Positions 9,304 to 17,598 of a stretch of 64,000 bases of DNA are shown here, in pieces. The stretch covers positions 6,882,001 through 6,946,000 of the forward strand of contig CP018627.1 of NCBI GenBank assembly GCA_002021875.1, in the 5' to 3' direction. The stretch comes from Streptomyces hygroscopicus. Its GTDB lineage: Bacteria; Actinomycetota; Actinomycetes; Streptomycetales; Streptomycetaceae. Made by a program: the position numbers and the translations under genes. The first letter of the stretch is position 1; every line of letters begins with the position of its first letter. Below the pieces are notes generated by a model. It saw nothing but the letters and a program-made list of their open reading frames with translations, was not told the origin of the DNA and did not search any database.

Positions 9304-9415
9304 CGGCGGGCTCCTGTCGGCTCGGCCGCGATCATGCGCTCCGCACTTCCATGGTGCGCCGGGGAACGCGGAATGGCGGCCGGGTGCGGTACGCGCCGAA
9401 GGGCAACCCTGGCAC

Positions 9416-11389
9416 TCAGCCGACGTGGACATGGGGCCGCCGGGCCCGGTCGGGCTCGGCCTCGCGCAGCACTTCCCGGGTGACGGGGGCGACCTCACCC
9501 TGGCCGAACAGGAAGAACCGCAGGAACTGGGCGAAGGGGCTGCCCTCGGTCCACTCGAAGTAGATATGCGGCCTGCACCCGGTCACATCCCGTACGTGCA
9601 GCAGCAGCGCGGCCAGCGAGTTGGGGATGCTGGAGCCGTCGAGGGTCAGGACGCGGTAGCGGCCGTGCAGCACCTCGCCGTGCACGCGCAGCGCCGATTC
9701 GAAGTCGGACGGGTCGCGGACGGTGACCTCGACGAAGATCAGGTCCTCGTCGTCCGGGATGTCGTTGTCGGCTCGGATCTGCTGGATCTTGTCGCGGTAC
9801 TCGGCCACGTCCCGGCGGTCCGGCTCGTTGGCGATGAACCGTATGCGGCGGGTGGCGCTGTCACGGACGAAGCGCTCGGCCAGGTCGTCCAGATCCATGT
9901 CGGTGACCCGCAGCTCGAAGGCACGGGCGAGCCGGGACAGCAGGGACACCGCGATGATGCCGGCGATGAAACAGGCACCGATCTTGACGCCGTCGGGGCG
10001 TTCCACGACGTTGACCGCCGTGGTGTAGACGAAGACGACCGAGATCACGCCGAAGCCGATGGTCCAGCCCCGCTGCCCGGCCCGGCGGGCGGCGATGGTG
10101 ACGGCGACCGCGGCGGAGGTCATCAGGACCAGCACCCCGGTGGCGTAGGCGCCGCCCTGGGCGTCCACATCGGCGTCGAAGAGCCAGGTGACCAGGAAGG
10201 CGATCAGGGTGAAGACGAGCACCATGGGACGCACCGCCCGGGCCCAGTGCGGGGCCATGCCGTAGCGGGGCAGATAGCGGGGCATGAGGTTGAGCAGTCC
10301 GGCCATGGCCGAGGCGCCCGCGAACCACAGGATGCCGATGGTCGCGGCGTCGTAGACGCTGCCGAAGACGGACCCCAGGTAGTGGTGCGCGAGGTAGGCG
10401 AGGGCCCGTCCATTGGCCTGGCCGCCGGCCTTGAACTCGTCCTGCGGGATGAGCACGGTGGTGATGAAGCTCGTGGTGATCAGGAAGACGCTCATGATCA
10501 CGGCGGCGGTGGTGAGCAGCTTCCGGGTGTCCCGGATCCGCCCGGTGGGACGCTCCTCGGTGTCGCCGGGGCCGCCGTCCACATGGGGCATGACGGCCAC
10601 ACCGGTTTCGAACCCGGACAGGCCGAGCGCGAGCTTGGGGAACACCACCAGCGCCAGACCGACCATGACCAGCGGGTTGCTGTGCTCGGCGGTCAGCGCC
10701 CGCGACCAGTCGGTGACCACGTGGGACGCGGTGGCCACATGCCACAGCCCGACGATCACGACGACCGCGTTCAGCGCCAGGTAGCCGCCGACGAGCACCA
10801 CCGCCACCCCGATGGCCTCCATGAAGCCCTTGAGGAAGACGGCGCCGAGGAGGGCCACCAGCCCCAGCGTGATCGCCACCTCATGGCCGTGCAGCGCGCT
10901 GGTGAAGTGCGGGTTCTCCACCAGGTGGGTGGAGGCGTCGGCGGCCGAGAGGGTGATGGTGATCAGGAAGTCGGTGGCCGCGAACCCCAGCAGCGTCAGG
11001 ACGAAGAGCTTGCCCTTCCAGAACGACAGCAGCCGCTCCAGCATCGCGATCGACCCCTCGCCATGCGGGCTCTCCTTGGCCACCCGCCGGTACACCGGCA
11101 GCGCCCCGGCCAGGGTCACGGCCACCAGCACGACGGTGGCGATGGGGGACAGCAGCCCGGCGGCGAGGGCGGCGATGCCGGGCTGGTAGCCGAGCGTGGA
11201 GAAATAGTCCACGCCGGTCAGGCACATCACCCGCCACCACCGCTGCCCCCGGTGCCCCTCGGGGACCTGGGCATGTGGTCCGGGTTGCTGTTTGGCCATA
11301 TCGGACAGGCCCTGCAGCAGCCAGGTCCGCAGACGGCCTCCCGTGGGGGCCTCCGCCGGGCGGGGCTCCACATCGGTGGAGGTGGCCAT
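9416..11389 (-). CDS. APC-superfamily permease, possible K+ transporter
   Basis: A 657-residue integral membrane protein with about 12 transmembrane segments (residues 55-480) in the amino acid-polyamine-organocation fold, starting [21 protein letters not shown] soluble C-terminal domain of about 170 residues follows, as in KimA/KUP-like carriers. The start is ATG 11389, with AGGAG upstream. Its stop lies 112 bp before the KdpD-like start, and the partner suggests potassium or osmotic function rather than amino acid uptake. That is inference from context; the family also contains amino acid carriers, and substrate-binding residues cannot be judged by eye. Confidence 0.8.
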   Translation of the reverse strand: MATSTDVEPRPAEAPTGGRLRTWLLQGLSDMAKQQPGPHAQVPEGHRGQRWWRVMCLTGVDYFSTLGYQPGIAALAAGLLSPIATVVLVAVTLAGALPVYRRVAKESPHGEGSIAMLERLLSFWKGKLFVLTLLGFAATDFLITITLSAADASTHLVENPHFTSALHGHEVAITLGLVALLGAVFLKGFMEAIGVAVVLVGGYLALNAVVVIVGLWHVATASHVVTDWSRALTAEHSNPLVMVGLALVVFPKLALGLSGFETGVAVMPHVDGGPGDTEERPTGRIRDTRKLLTTAAVIMSVFLITTSFITTVLIPQDEFKAGGQANGRALAYLAHHYLGSVFGSVYDAATIGILWFAGASAMAGLLNLMPRYLPRYGMAPHWARAVRPMVLVFTLIAFLVTWLFDADVDAQGGAYATGVLVLMTSAAVAVTIAARRAGQRGWTIGFGVISVVFVYTTAVNVVERPDGVKIGACFIAGIIAVSLLSRLARAFELRVTDMDLDDLAERFVRDSATRRIRFIANEPDRRDVAEYRDKIQQIRADNDIPDDEDLIFVEVTVRDPSDFESALRVHGEVLHGRYRVLTLDGSSIPNSLAALLLHVRDVTGCRPHIYFEWTEGSPFAQFLRFFLFGQGEVAPVTREVLREAEPDRARRPHVHVG

Positions 11390-11490
11390 GGTGCACTCCT
11401 GGTCAGCTCGGGTTACCGAACATGTCGTCGAAAAGAATCAGCCGAATCAGGGTAGGCAGGGCCGTCTCCGGGCCCCACAGTGGCATGGCC

Positions 11491-11520
11491 TTCACGGCCC
11501 TTCACGGCCCTTCACGCCTC
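11491..11520. repeat. 10-bp direct repeats (TTCACGGCCC)
   Basis: Two exact copies of TTCACGGCCC and a third degenerate copy run head to tail about 100 bp upstream of the APC permease start. They may be a slippage product or a regulatory cluster. No coding frame here is convincing. Confidence 0.5.
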
Positions 11521-11555
11521 TTCCGAGGGCACCCGGCTGATGGCGGGAACGCCGA

Positions 11556-11597
11556 CGGGGCGGCGTCCGCGACATGGTGTCGGTGGACGCCGCCCCG
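11556..11597 (-). terminator. Terminator hairpin of the DUF4097/DrrAB operon
   Basis: Bases 11556-11568 pair perfectly with 11585-11597 (13-bp GC-rich stem, 16-base loop), 55 bp past the stop of the DrrB-like permease on the minus strand. There is no T tract, as is normal for streptomycete hairpin terminators. Confidence 0.7.
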
Positions 11598-11651
11598 GGT
11601 GGGACGAGGTGCGGGAGATGGTGCGGGAGATGGCCCGCCGGCTCATGCCGG

Positions 11652-12443
11652 TTACTTCGGGTCGCGCTTGAACGACGCCGTCGACCAGCGGTAGCCGAGC
11701 GCGGTCAGGCCGATCGACCAGGCGAGGGCGAGCCACCCGTTGTGGCCGATTTCGGTGCCCAGCAGCAGACCGCGCAGGGTCTCGATGGCCGGGGTGAACG
11801 GCTGGTACTCGGCGATGGGCTGGAACCAGCCCGGGATCGAGTCGATCGGGATGAAGGAGCTGGAGATGAGCGGCAGCAGGATCAGTGGCATCGCGCTGTT
11901 GCTGGCGGCTTCGGCGTTCGGGCTGGCCATGCCCATCCCGACCGCGATCCAGGTGAGGGCCAGGGCGAAGAGCACCAGCAGTCCGAACGCCGCGAGCCAC
12001 TCCAGGGCGGTGGCGTCCGTGGAGCGGAAGCCGATGGCCACGGCGATGGCGCCGACGAGGACCACACTGGCGATGGACTGCATCACGCTGCCGATGACAT
12101 GCCCGATGAGCACGGATCCGCGGTGGATGGCCATCGTACGGAAGCGGGCGACGATCCCCTCGGACATGTCGGTGGCGACGGATACCGCGGCCCCGATGAC
12201 AGTGGAACCGATGGTCATCAGCAGGATGCCGGGGACGACGTAGGCGATGTAGTCGGAGCGGTCGGCGCCGCTTCCGGCGATGCCCGCGCTCATCGTGTCG
12301 CCGAAGAGGTAGACGAAGAGCAGGAGCAGCATGACCGGTGTGAGCAGCAGGTTCAGGGTCAGCGACGGGTAGCGGCGGGCGTGCAGAAGGTTGCGGCGCA
12401 GCATCGTGGCCGAGTCGCGGACGGCAAGCGAGAGGGCGCTCAT
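11652..12443 (-). CDS. ABC-2 type transporter permease (DrrB-like)
   Basis: A 263-residue membrane protein with six predicted helices of the ABC-2 permease family. It shows the typical mid-protein signature DMSEGIVARFRTMAIHRGSVLIGH and a long central block (ATALEWLAAFGLLVLFALAL). Its ATG overlaps the stop of the ATPase gene as ATGA (12440-12443), so the two subunits are made together. DrrAB-type exporters pump drugs or lipids outward. It is the last gene of the DUF4097-DrrA-DrrB operon, followed by a strong hairpin. Confidence 0.92.
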   Translation of the reverse strand: MSALSLAVRDSATMLRRNLLHARRYPSLTLNLLLTPVMLLLLFVYLFGDTMSAGIAGSGADRSDYIAYVVPGILLMTIGSTVIGAAVSVATDMSEGIVARFRTMAIHRGSVLIGHVIGSVMQSIASVVLVGAIAVAIGFRSTDATALEWLAAFGLLVLFALALTWIAVGMGMASPNAEAASNSAMPLILLPLISSSFIPIDSIPGWFQPIAEYQPFTPAIETLRGLLLGTEIGHNGWLALAWSIGLTALGYRWSTASFKRDPK

Positions 12444-13429
12444 CGGACGTTCTCCTTGGGCTGGTTGTTCTGGTTGTTCTGGTTGTTCTGGGTGGGCACG
12501 GTGGAGCCGGTCAGGCCGGTCAGCGCGAAGAACACGTCGTCGAGGTCGGGGGTGTGCACGGTCAGCTCGTCGGCCTCGACGCCGGCCGAGTCCAGCCAGT
12601 CGAGAATGGAGCGCAGTTCACGCTGGCTGCCGTCGCTGGGGATCTGCAGCGACAGCGCCTCGTCGTCCCGTGTCACATCGCGCAGGGCGACGGTGGCGGA
12701 CTGGTAGGCGGCCGGGTCGGCGAAGCGCAGCCGTATGTGCCCGCCGGGGATGAGCCGCTTCAGCTCGTTGGCGCTGCCCTCGGCAGCGATCTTGCCGTCG
12801 CTCAGGACCGCTATGCGGTCGGCGAGTTCATCGGCCTCGTCCAGGTACTGGGTGGTGAGGAAGACGGTGACGCCGTCGGAGACCAACTCGCGGATGATGC
12901 CCCACATGTTGTGGCGGCTGCGCGGGTCGAGGCCGGTGGTCGGCTCGTCGAGGAAGATGATCCGCGGGCTGCCGACCAGCGTCATGGCGATGTCCAGGCG
13001 GCGCTTCATGCCGCCGGAGTAGCTGGCGGCGGGCTTTTTCGCGGCCTCGACCAGGTCGAACCGCTCCAGCAGCTCGGTGGTGACCCGCCGCCCCTCGCGC
13101 TTGGAGAGATGGTGCAGGTCCGCCATGAGGAGCATGTTCTCCTCACCGGTGATCAGCCCGTCGACGGCGGAGAACTGCCCGGTGACACCGATCGCGGCCC
13201 GCACCGCCTGCGGGTCGGTCGCGAGGTCGTGGCCGGCGACGTGCAGCTCGCCGCCGTCGGCGCTGATGAGGGTGGAGAGGATCTTGACGGCGGTGGTCTT
13301 GCCGGCGCCGTTCGGGCCGAGCAGGGAGAAGACGGTGCCGGCCGGCACCGCCAGGTCGATGCCGTCGAGGACGACTTTGTCGCCGTAGGACTTGCGCAGC
13401 CCGTTCGCCGCGATGGCCAAGCTGGTCAT
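12440..13429 (-). CDS. ABC transporter ATP-binding protein (DrrA-like)
   Basis: A 329-residue ABC ATPase with Walker A GPNGAGKTT, signature YSGGMKRRLDIAM, Walker B IIFLDEPTTGLD and a DrrA-type C-terminal domain. It energises the DrrB-like permease. The start is ATG 13429 with AAGGAG upstream. The C-terminus carries an unusual Asn/Gln run (about NNQNNQNNQNNQP) encoded by a 9-bp tandem repeat just before the stop; most relatives end without it. The operon faces the regulator at 14374-15159. Confidence 0.94.
   Translation of the reverse strand: MTSLAIAANGLRKSYGDKVVLDGIDLAVPAGTVFSLLGPNGAGKTTAVKILSTLISADGGELHVAGHDLATDPQAVRAAIGVTGQFSAVDGLITGEENMLLMADLHHLSKREGRRVTTELLERFDLVEAAKKPAASYSGGMKRRLDIAMTLVGSPRIIFLDEPTTGLDPRSRHNMWGIIRELVSDGVTVFLTTQYLDEADELADRIAVLSDGKIAAEGSANELKRLIPGGHIRLRFADPAAYQSATVALRDVTRDDEALSLQIPSDGSQRELRSILDWLDSAGVEADELTVHTPDLDDVFFALTGLTGSTVPTQNNQNNQNNQPKENVR
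12462..12488. repeat. 9-bp tandem repeat encoding NNQ in DrrA-like tail
   Basis: Three exact copies of TGGTTGTTC (plus strand) sit in the last 15 codons of the ATPase gene and encode NNQ repeats. The AT-rich Asn codons contrast with the GC-rich surroundings, suggesting recent slippage expansion. Copy number may vary between strains. Confidence 0.8.
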
Positions 13430-13455
13430 GAGGGGTGCTCCTTCTGGAAGCCGCG

Positions 13456-13500
13456 GATCAGAGGTTGCGGGGTCAGAGGCTGCGGGGTCAGAGGCCGCGG
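13456..13500. repeat. 15-bp tandem repeat over the DUF4097 stop codon
   Basis: Three near-identical 15-bp units (GGTCAGAGGCTGCGG type) fill the gap between the DUF4097 and DrrA-like genes and include the DUF4097 stop at 13488-13490. Differences are at one or two bases per unit. Confidence 0.6.
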
Positions 13501-14150
13501 GCGGCGATGTCGCCCTGGGAGGTGGTCGCGTGGATGTCGAGCTCGGCGGTGCCCGCGTTCTTGAGGCCGTTGCTGATGCGGCCGTAGGCGGTACCGGCGT
13601 CCAGGGAGGCCGAGACCCCGGCGGCGGCGGTGACCGAGATGTCGCCCTGCTGGGTGCTCAGCACGACCTTGCCGCGCACGGCCTCGGCGATCCGGATGTC
13701 GCCCCTCGCGGTGCTGATCTCCGCGGGTCCGTTGAGCCGGCCGACCTCGACGTCGCCGTCGATCGCGGTGAGGCGGACGCTGGCGGCCTCATCGATCTTG
13801 ATCTGGCGGTAGGCGCCGTCGAAGGCGATGTCGCCGAGGCGGCCGACGGCCCGGAATTCGGTGCTCACCGCCTTCGCCTCGACGCGGGAACCGGCGGGCA
13901 GTTGAACGGTCACCTCGATGGATCCGGAGGGGCCGAGGTACTGGTTCTTCACCGGCACCTCGATCCGCAGGGCTCCGTCGGCGTACCCGACGGTGGTCTG
14001 CTCCGCCGCCTTCACATCACGGCTCTTCGAGGCGTTGGTGGGCCGGACCTCGACCGCGGTGTCGGCGCGATCGGCGGCGATGATCTGGACGCGCCCCGCG
14101 GGGATGTCCAGGACGGCGGCGATCGGGGCGGGGGTCTCGAACTTCGGCAT
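13488..14150 (-). CDS. DUF4097 beta-repeat protein
   Basis: A 220-residue protein made of repeated short beta-strand turns typical of DUF4097 (putative adhesin) proteins: VRLTAIDGDVEVGRLNGPAE, ISTARGDIRIAEAVRG, LSTQQGDISVTAAAG, TSQGDIAARGL. The repeats should stack as a solenoid. No signal peptide is visible when started at ATG 14150, which has GGAGAGC upstream; a longer reading to 14231 lacks that site. It is the first gene of a three-gene operon with the DrrAB-like exporter and faces the HTH regulator. Function unknown; genes of this family often accompany ABC exporters. Confidence 0.87.
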   Translation of the reverse strand: MPKFETPAPIAAVLDIPAGRVQIIAADRADTAVEVRPTNASKSRDVKAAEQTTVGYADGALRIEVPVKNQYLGPSGSIEVTVQLPAGSRVEAKAVSTEFRAVGRLGDIAFDGAYRQIKIDEAASVRLTAIDGDVEVGRLNGPAEISTARGDIRIAEAVRGKVVLSTQQGDISVTAAAGVSASLDAGTAYGRISNGLKNAGTAELDIHATTSQGDIAARGL

Positions 14151-14193
14151 CGTGCTCTCCTTGCGACTCGTTGTTTCCGACATTGGAAAAGCT

Positions 14194-14321
14194 ACGTTGC
14201 GTTCAAGGAACTGGCAACGGAGTCGTTGCATGGAATCTCTATCTATGCAGGTAGAAGCCGATCAATCGTTGCGATGGTCCTGAACGTAATGCAACTTGAA
14301 CTCACCGAACGTTGCAATGGA
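14194..14321. promoter_or_regulatory. Cluster of CGTTGC boxes in divergent promoter
   Basis: The relatively AT-rich gap between the DUF4097 operon and its facing regulator holds repeated sites: acgttgc (14194), ggcaacgg inverted (14213), tcgttgcatgga (14223), tcgttgcgatgg (14266), cgtaatgcaac inverted (14285) and aacgttgcaatgga (14308). The core CGTTGC recurs in both orientations. This pattern suits cooperative binding by the adjacent MarR/HTH regulator. Confidence 0.55.
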
Positions 14322-14373
14322 GTGCGCGTGAACGCTATGCTGTGGGGCATCGGACAACATGAAGGAGGGCGCG

Positions 14374-15159
14374 ATGCCGGGCGGCAGGCTCACCCAGAAG
14401 GACCGTCAGCAGATCGCGCTGGGGCTGGCCGACAACCTCCCCTACGCCGAGATCGCCCGCCGCCTGGAGCGTCCGACCTCGACGATCACGCGTGAGGTGA
14501 TGCGCAACGGCGGCCCCACCGGCTACCGCGCCGACCTGGCCCACCGCGCCACCGAGCGACGCGCCCACCGGCGCAAGCCCGCCTCGTCCCGGGGAGCGGA
14601 GCCGGCCGCCCTGCCGCATGGCCGCGACCCCGAGGCCGTGGCCGAGTACGAAGAGCGGTTCACCACCGTCATGATGCAATCGGGCCTGTCCAACAAGATG
14701 ATGGCGCGGGTGATGGTCTGCCTCCTCACCACCGATTCCGGCAGCATGACCGCCGCCGAACTGGTCCAGCGTCTTCAGGTCAGCCCGGCGTCCATCTCCA
14801 AATCGATCGCCTTCCTGGAGAGCCAGTCCCTCGTCCGCAGGGAACGCGACGAACGCCGCCGGGAGCGCTACGTCATCGACGACAGCCTCTGGTACCAGTC
14901 GATGGCCGCCAGCGTCCGCGCCCTCACCCAGCAGGTCGAGATCTCACGCCAGGGTGTCGGCATCCTCGGCCCCGGCACCCCGGCCGCCGTCCGCCTGGAG
15001 AACGTCGCCCGCTTCCTCGACTTCGTCGCCGAAAGCCTCGCCCGCGCCACGGAGCAGGCCCGCGACATCCTCTACATGAGCGCCGAACCGAGCGCCGAAC
15101 CGAACGCCGAGCCGACGACCCCGGACAGCCCTGCCACACCAAGCCCGGACCGCGGATAG
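14374..15159 (+). CDS. HTH regulator with IS30-like HTH plus MarR/GbsR winged helix
   Basis: A 261-residue transcription factor with two DNA-binding parts. Residues 1-60 hold an HTH like that of IS30 transposases (LTQKDRQQIALGLADNLPYA, then STITREVMRNGG). Residues 95-180 form a MarR/GbsR winged helix (MTAAELVQRLQVSPASISKS). The tail carries short Ala-Glu-Pro repeats. ATG 14374 is chosen because AAGGAGG lies 7 bp upstream; an ATG at 14359 has no such site. It diverges from the DUF4097/DrrAB operon, with the CGTTGC boxes between, so it most likely controls that operon and itself. Confidence 0.87.
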   Translation: MPGGRLTQKDRQQIALGLADNLPYAEIARRLERPTSTITREVMRNGGPTGYRADLAHRATERRAHRRKPASSRGAEPAALPHGRDPEAVAEYEERFTTVMMQSGLSNKMMARVMVCLLTTDSGSMTAAELVQRLQVSPASISKSIAFLESQSLVRRERDERRRERYVIDDSLWYQSMAASVRALTQQVEISRQGVGILGPGTPAAVRLENVARFLDFVAESLARATEQARDILYMSAEPSAEPNAEPTTPDSPATPSPDRG

Positions 15160-15283
15160 ACGGCCGCAGGGAACTGGCCTCTGGGGCGCGGTTGTTGCCG
15201 CGACCGGGCCTCGGCATGATGGAGGCCGCATGCCGTGAATCGACGCTCGCCATCGCCTCTCCGCGATGGGGCTTGGCCCGGAT

Positions 15284-15299
15284 CTATATCGCGATATAG
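15284..15299. promoter_or_regulatory. Perfect 16-bp palindrome CTATATCGCGATATAG
   Basis: An AT-rich, spacer-free palindrome lies about 90 bp upstream of the DUF1707 gene at 15388. It stands out strongly from the GC-rich surroundings and has the form of an operator for a small dimeric winged-helix repressor (PadR/GntR/TetR size). The binding protein is not identified. Confidence 0.6.
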
Positions 15300-15387
15300 C
15301 TTTAGTCTTCCACTCGCGCCGCTGTCTGCACCCGCGCGGAGACGGCGGAGACGTTCGACAGGACTTCGACACGACCAGGACGGAAGC

Positions 15388-16050
15388 ATGTCGGGAGAGA
15401 TCTCGCCCGCCGGGAAGCGCCCCGGCCCCGGCTCGTCGCCCGAGCTGCGGGCCTCTCATGCGGACCGGGACCGGGTGGTGGATGTGCTGCGTATCGCGGC
15501 GGGGGACGGCCTGCTGACCGCGGACGAGTTGGACGAACGCCTGGAAGTCGCCCTGTCGGCACGGACTCTGAGCGAACTGGCCGGGCTCACCGCCGACCTG
15601 CCGCCCGTACCGGCTACGGGCGGCGGCATGGCTGGAGCTGAGGCCAAGGACGTAGTCCGGATCGAACAGGTCCACAGCGGCACGGTCGAGCGCGTGGGGC
15701 GCTGGGTGGTGCCGCGGAGGCTGGAACTCGCCGTGACGTACTGCCAGGTGACCCTCGACTTCACTGACGCCGTGATCACGCACGACACCTTGCGGATCGA
15801 CGTAGAGATGACGGGCAAGACCCTGACGCTGGTCACGAGGCCGGGCGTCGTGGTCGATACCGATGCTCTACGGCTGATACACAGCAGCGTCAAGTACCGT
15901 CAGACTCCGGCGAATCCTCATACGCCGGTCACCCTGCGCGTGGAGTTGGTCGGTCAGAAGGCCCACGGCCGCGTCGTGGTGCGGCCCCCGCGCCGGACGC
16001 TCGCGCAGTGGCTGCTGCGCAGGCCCCCGTCCCATCCCGCGGGTGATTGA
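15388..16050 (+). CDS. DUF1707 domain protein (second copy)
   Basis: A 220-residue protein. DUF1707 occupies about residues 20-75 (LRASHADRDRVVDVLRIAAG, then LLTADELDERLEVALSARTL), followed by a basic linker and a beta-rich region (LAVTYCQVTLDFTDAVITHD). It ends in a basic tail (RPPRRTLAQWLLRRPP). ATG 15388 is chosen over upstream in-frame starts because the DUF1707 motif begins soon after and the upstream sequence includes the palindrome at 15284-15299. It is not closely similar to the copy at 6227 outside DUF1707. Role unknown. Confidence 0.85.
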   Translation: MSGEISPAGKRPGPGSSPELRASHADRDRVVDVLRIAAGDGLLTADELDERLEVALSARTLSELAGLTADLPPVPATGGGMAGAEAKDVVRIEQVHSGTVERVGRWVVPRRLELAVTYCQVTLDFTDAVITHDTLRIDVEMTGKTLTLVTRPGVVVDTDALRLIHSSVKYRQTPANPHTPVTLRVELVGQKAHGRVVVRPPRRTLAQWLLRRPPSHPAGD

Positions 16051-16134
16051 CGCCATGCGTGGCCTGGTCGGCTGATTTCCGCACGCAAGCCGGGACCGTG
16101 CGCCGTCGGATACGACGAGGCCGGGAGGAAGCGC

Positions 16135-16284
16135 ATGCTCCGTTCCGCGATCGTGACTCGCCTGCAGGCGGCAGGAACGGACCCGAATGACGTCATGGTC
16201 TTCTTCGGTGAGATCGACCGTGCCAGTAGTTCCTTCGGCGGCGGGCGTCTCGCCCTGCCTGTCGACGTGCAGCCAAAAATGTAA
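16135..16284 (+). pseudogene. Tautomerase-family C-terminal fragment
   Basis: A 49-codon frame with GGAGG 7 bp before its ATG. The translation (LRSAIVTRLQAAGTDPNDVM followed by VFFGEIDRASSSFGGGRLAL) matches the C-terminal half of 4-oxalocrotonate tautomerase-like proteins, in which an alpha-helix, a beta strand and the SFGGGR turn occur in this order. Full-length members carry a catalytic Pro1 and an N-terminal half that is absent here. It is probably a decayed gene, although the good ribosome site means a short peptide might still be made. Confidence 0.5.
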
Positions 16285-16343
16285 GGCGAGCGAGGCCGAT
16301 CTCGATCCGTCGGCGTCCTGCGCAAGGAGGGCCTTCCCCGCGT

Positions 16344-17516
16344 TCACCGATTAGCGGCCAGCACTGCCGCGAGGCCCTCTTGTAGATCTTTGACGAAATA
16401 CTCGGGAACCTCCAGCGACGGGAAATGTCCTCCGATTTCGGGCGCCCTCCATCGGACGATTTGTCGGTACCGCTCCTGCGCCCAGGGGCGCGGACACTTC
16501 TCGACGTCGCGGGGATACATGGTGAGTGCTGACGGGACGTCGACCCGAAGTTCGGGATCGAGCGAGTTGTGGCTTTCGTAGTAAATGCGGGCCGCCGATG
16601 CGCCGGTCCGCGTCAGCCAATACAGGGTGACGTCGTCGAGAACGCTATCCATGGAAATCGTCTCGAACGGGCTGTCTTCGGTGTCCGACCACTCGGCGAA
16701 CTTGTCAAGGATCCAGGCAAGAAGCCCGACCGGTGAGTCGACGAGCGAATAGCCGATGGTCTGCGGTCGGGTCGCCTGCTGCTTCGCGTACGCTCCGCGG
16801 TGGCGCCAGAAATCACGGGTCTCCTCGGTCCACTTGCGCTCGACCGCCGTCAGCCCGTCCGTTGTCAACCCGGGCGGTCCCTCCGCGAACGTTGTGTGGA
16901 TGCCGAGAACGTGCGCCGGGAACCTGCCGGCGAGAACCGTGGTGATATTGCCTCCCCAGTCGCCGCCGTGGGCCAGGAACTCGCTGTAGCCGAGCCTTCC
17001 CATCAGTTCCACCCATGCGGCCGCGATCTTTTCGGTTCCCCACCCGGTGGTGGCCGGCTTATCGCTGTAACCAAAGCCTGGTAGCGACGGGACCACGACG
17101 TGGAACGCCGGCGCGTCCGCATCGTTGGGATCTGCCAGCTCGTCCACTACGTCGATGAACCGAGCGATGCTGTCTGGCCAGCCGTGCGTCAAGAGCAGAG
17201 GAGTGGCATCCGCACGCGCGGATCGGCGGTGCAGGAAGTGGATTCCCAGATCATCAATGGTCGTGCGGAACTGGCCGATCCGGTTAAGGCGATCTTCGAA
17301 CGACCGCCAGTTGTACCCGGTGCGCCAGTAGCTCACGACATCGACGAGGTCGGCGAGAGGAACGCCCTGTTCCCATCGGCGAGGGCCGGGCGCGGCGCGA
17401 TAGACCGTCTCGGCCTCCGGCAGCCGCGCCGCGGCCAATCGCGCGCGCAGATCGTCGAGGTCGGCGTCAGTTGCGTGGGCTTCAAATGCTTGCACGTCGC
17501 TGGTTGGACGGGGCAT
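16344..17516 (-). CDS. Epoxide hydrolase (EHN-type, alpha/beta fold)
   Basis: A 390-residue enzyme. An N-terminal EHN domain (residues 1-110, with YWRTGYNWRSFEDRLNRIGQ) precedes an alpha/beta-hydrolase core. Visible elements are the oxyanion motif HGWPDS, the nucleophile elbow GGDWGG (Asp nucleophile), a lid tyrosine region (ARIYYESHNS) and the C-terminal catalytic His in GGHFPSLEVPE. It should open epoxides to vicinal diols in the cytoplasm. AGGAGG precedes the ATG. It diverges from a CGNR regulator, with paired operator-like repeats in the 82-bp gap, which suggests substrate-responsive control by that protein. Confidence 0.93.
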   Translation of the reverse strand: MPRPTSDVQAFEAHATDADLDDLRARLAAARLPEAETVYRAAPGPRRWEQGVPLADLVDVVSYWRTGYNWRSFEDRLNRIGQFRTTIDDLGIHFLHRRSARADATPLLLTHGWPDSIARFIDVVDELADPNDADAPAFHVVVPSLPGFGYSDKPATTGWGTEKIAAAWVELMGRLGYSEFLAHGGDWGGNITTVLAGRFPAHVLGIHTTFAEGPPGLTTDGLTAVERKWTEETRDFWRHRGAYAKQQATRPQTIGYSLVDSPVGLLAWILDKFAEWSDTEDSPFETISMDSVLDDVTLYWLTRTGASAARIYYESHNSLDPELRVDVPSALTMYPRDVEKCPRPWAQERYRQIVRWRAPEIGGHFPSLEVPEYFVKDLQEGLAAVLAANR

Positions 17517-17536
17517 GAGACCTCCTGGCCATCGCG

Positions 17537-17598
17537 GAACCGGCTAAGGCGGTTCTAGCATGCCTTCTTGCCGGCGTGCAACCGGCTAAGGTGGTTCC
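17537..17598. promoter_or_regulatory. Twin inverted-repeat operators between epoxide hydrolase and CGNR gene
   Basis: GAACCGGCTAAGGCGGTTC (17537-17555) and CAACCGGCTAAGGTGGTTCC (17579-17598) are direct copies with a 42-bp period. Each is itself an inverted repeat (GAACC, spacer, GGTTC). The second copy abuts the CGNR start codon at 17599, so binding would block that gene directly. The symmetry and placement point to autorepression by the CGNR protein. Confidence 0.7.
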
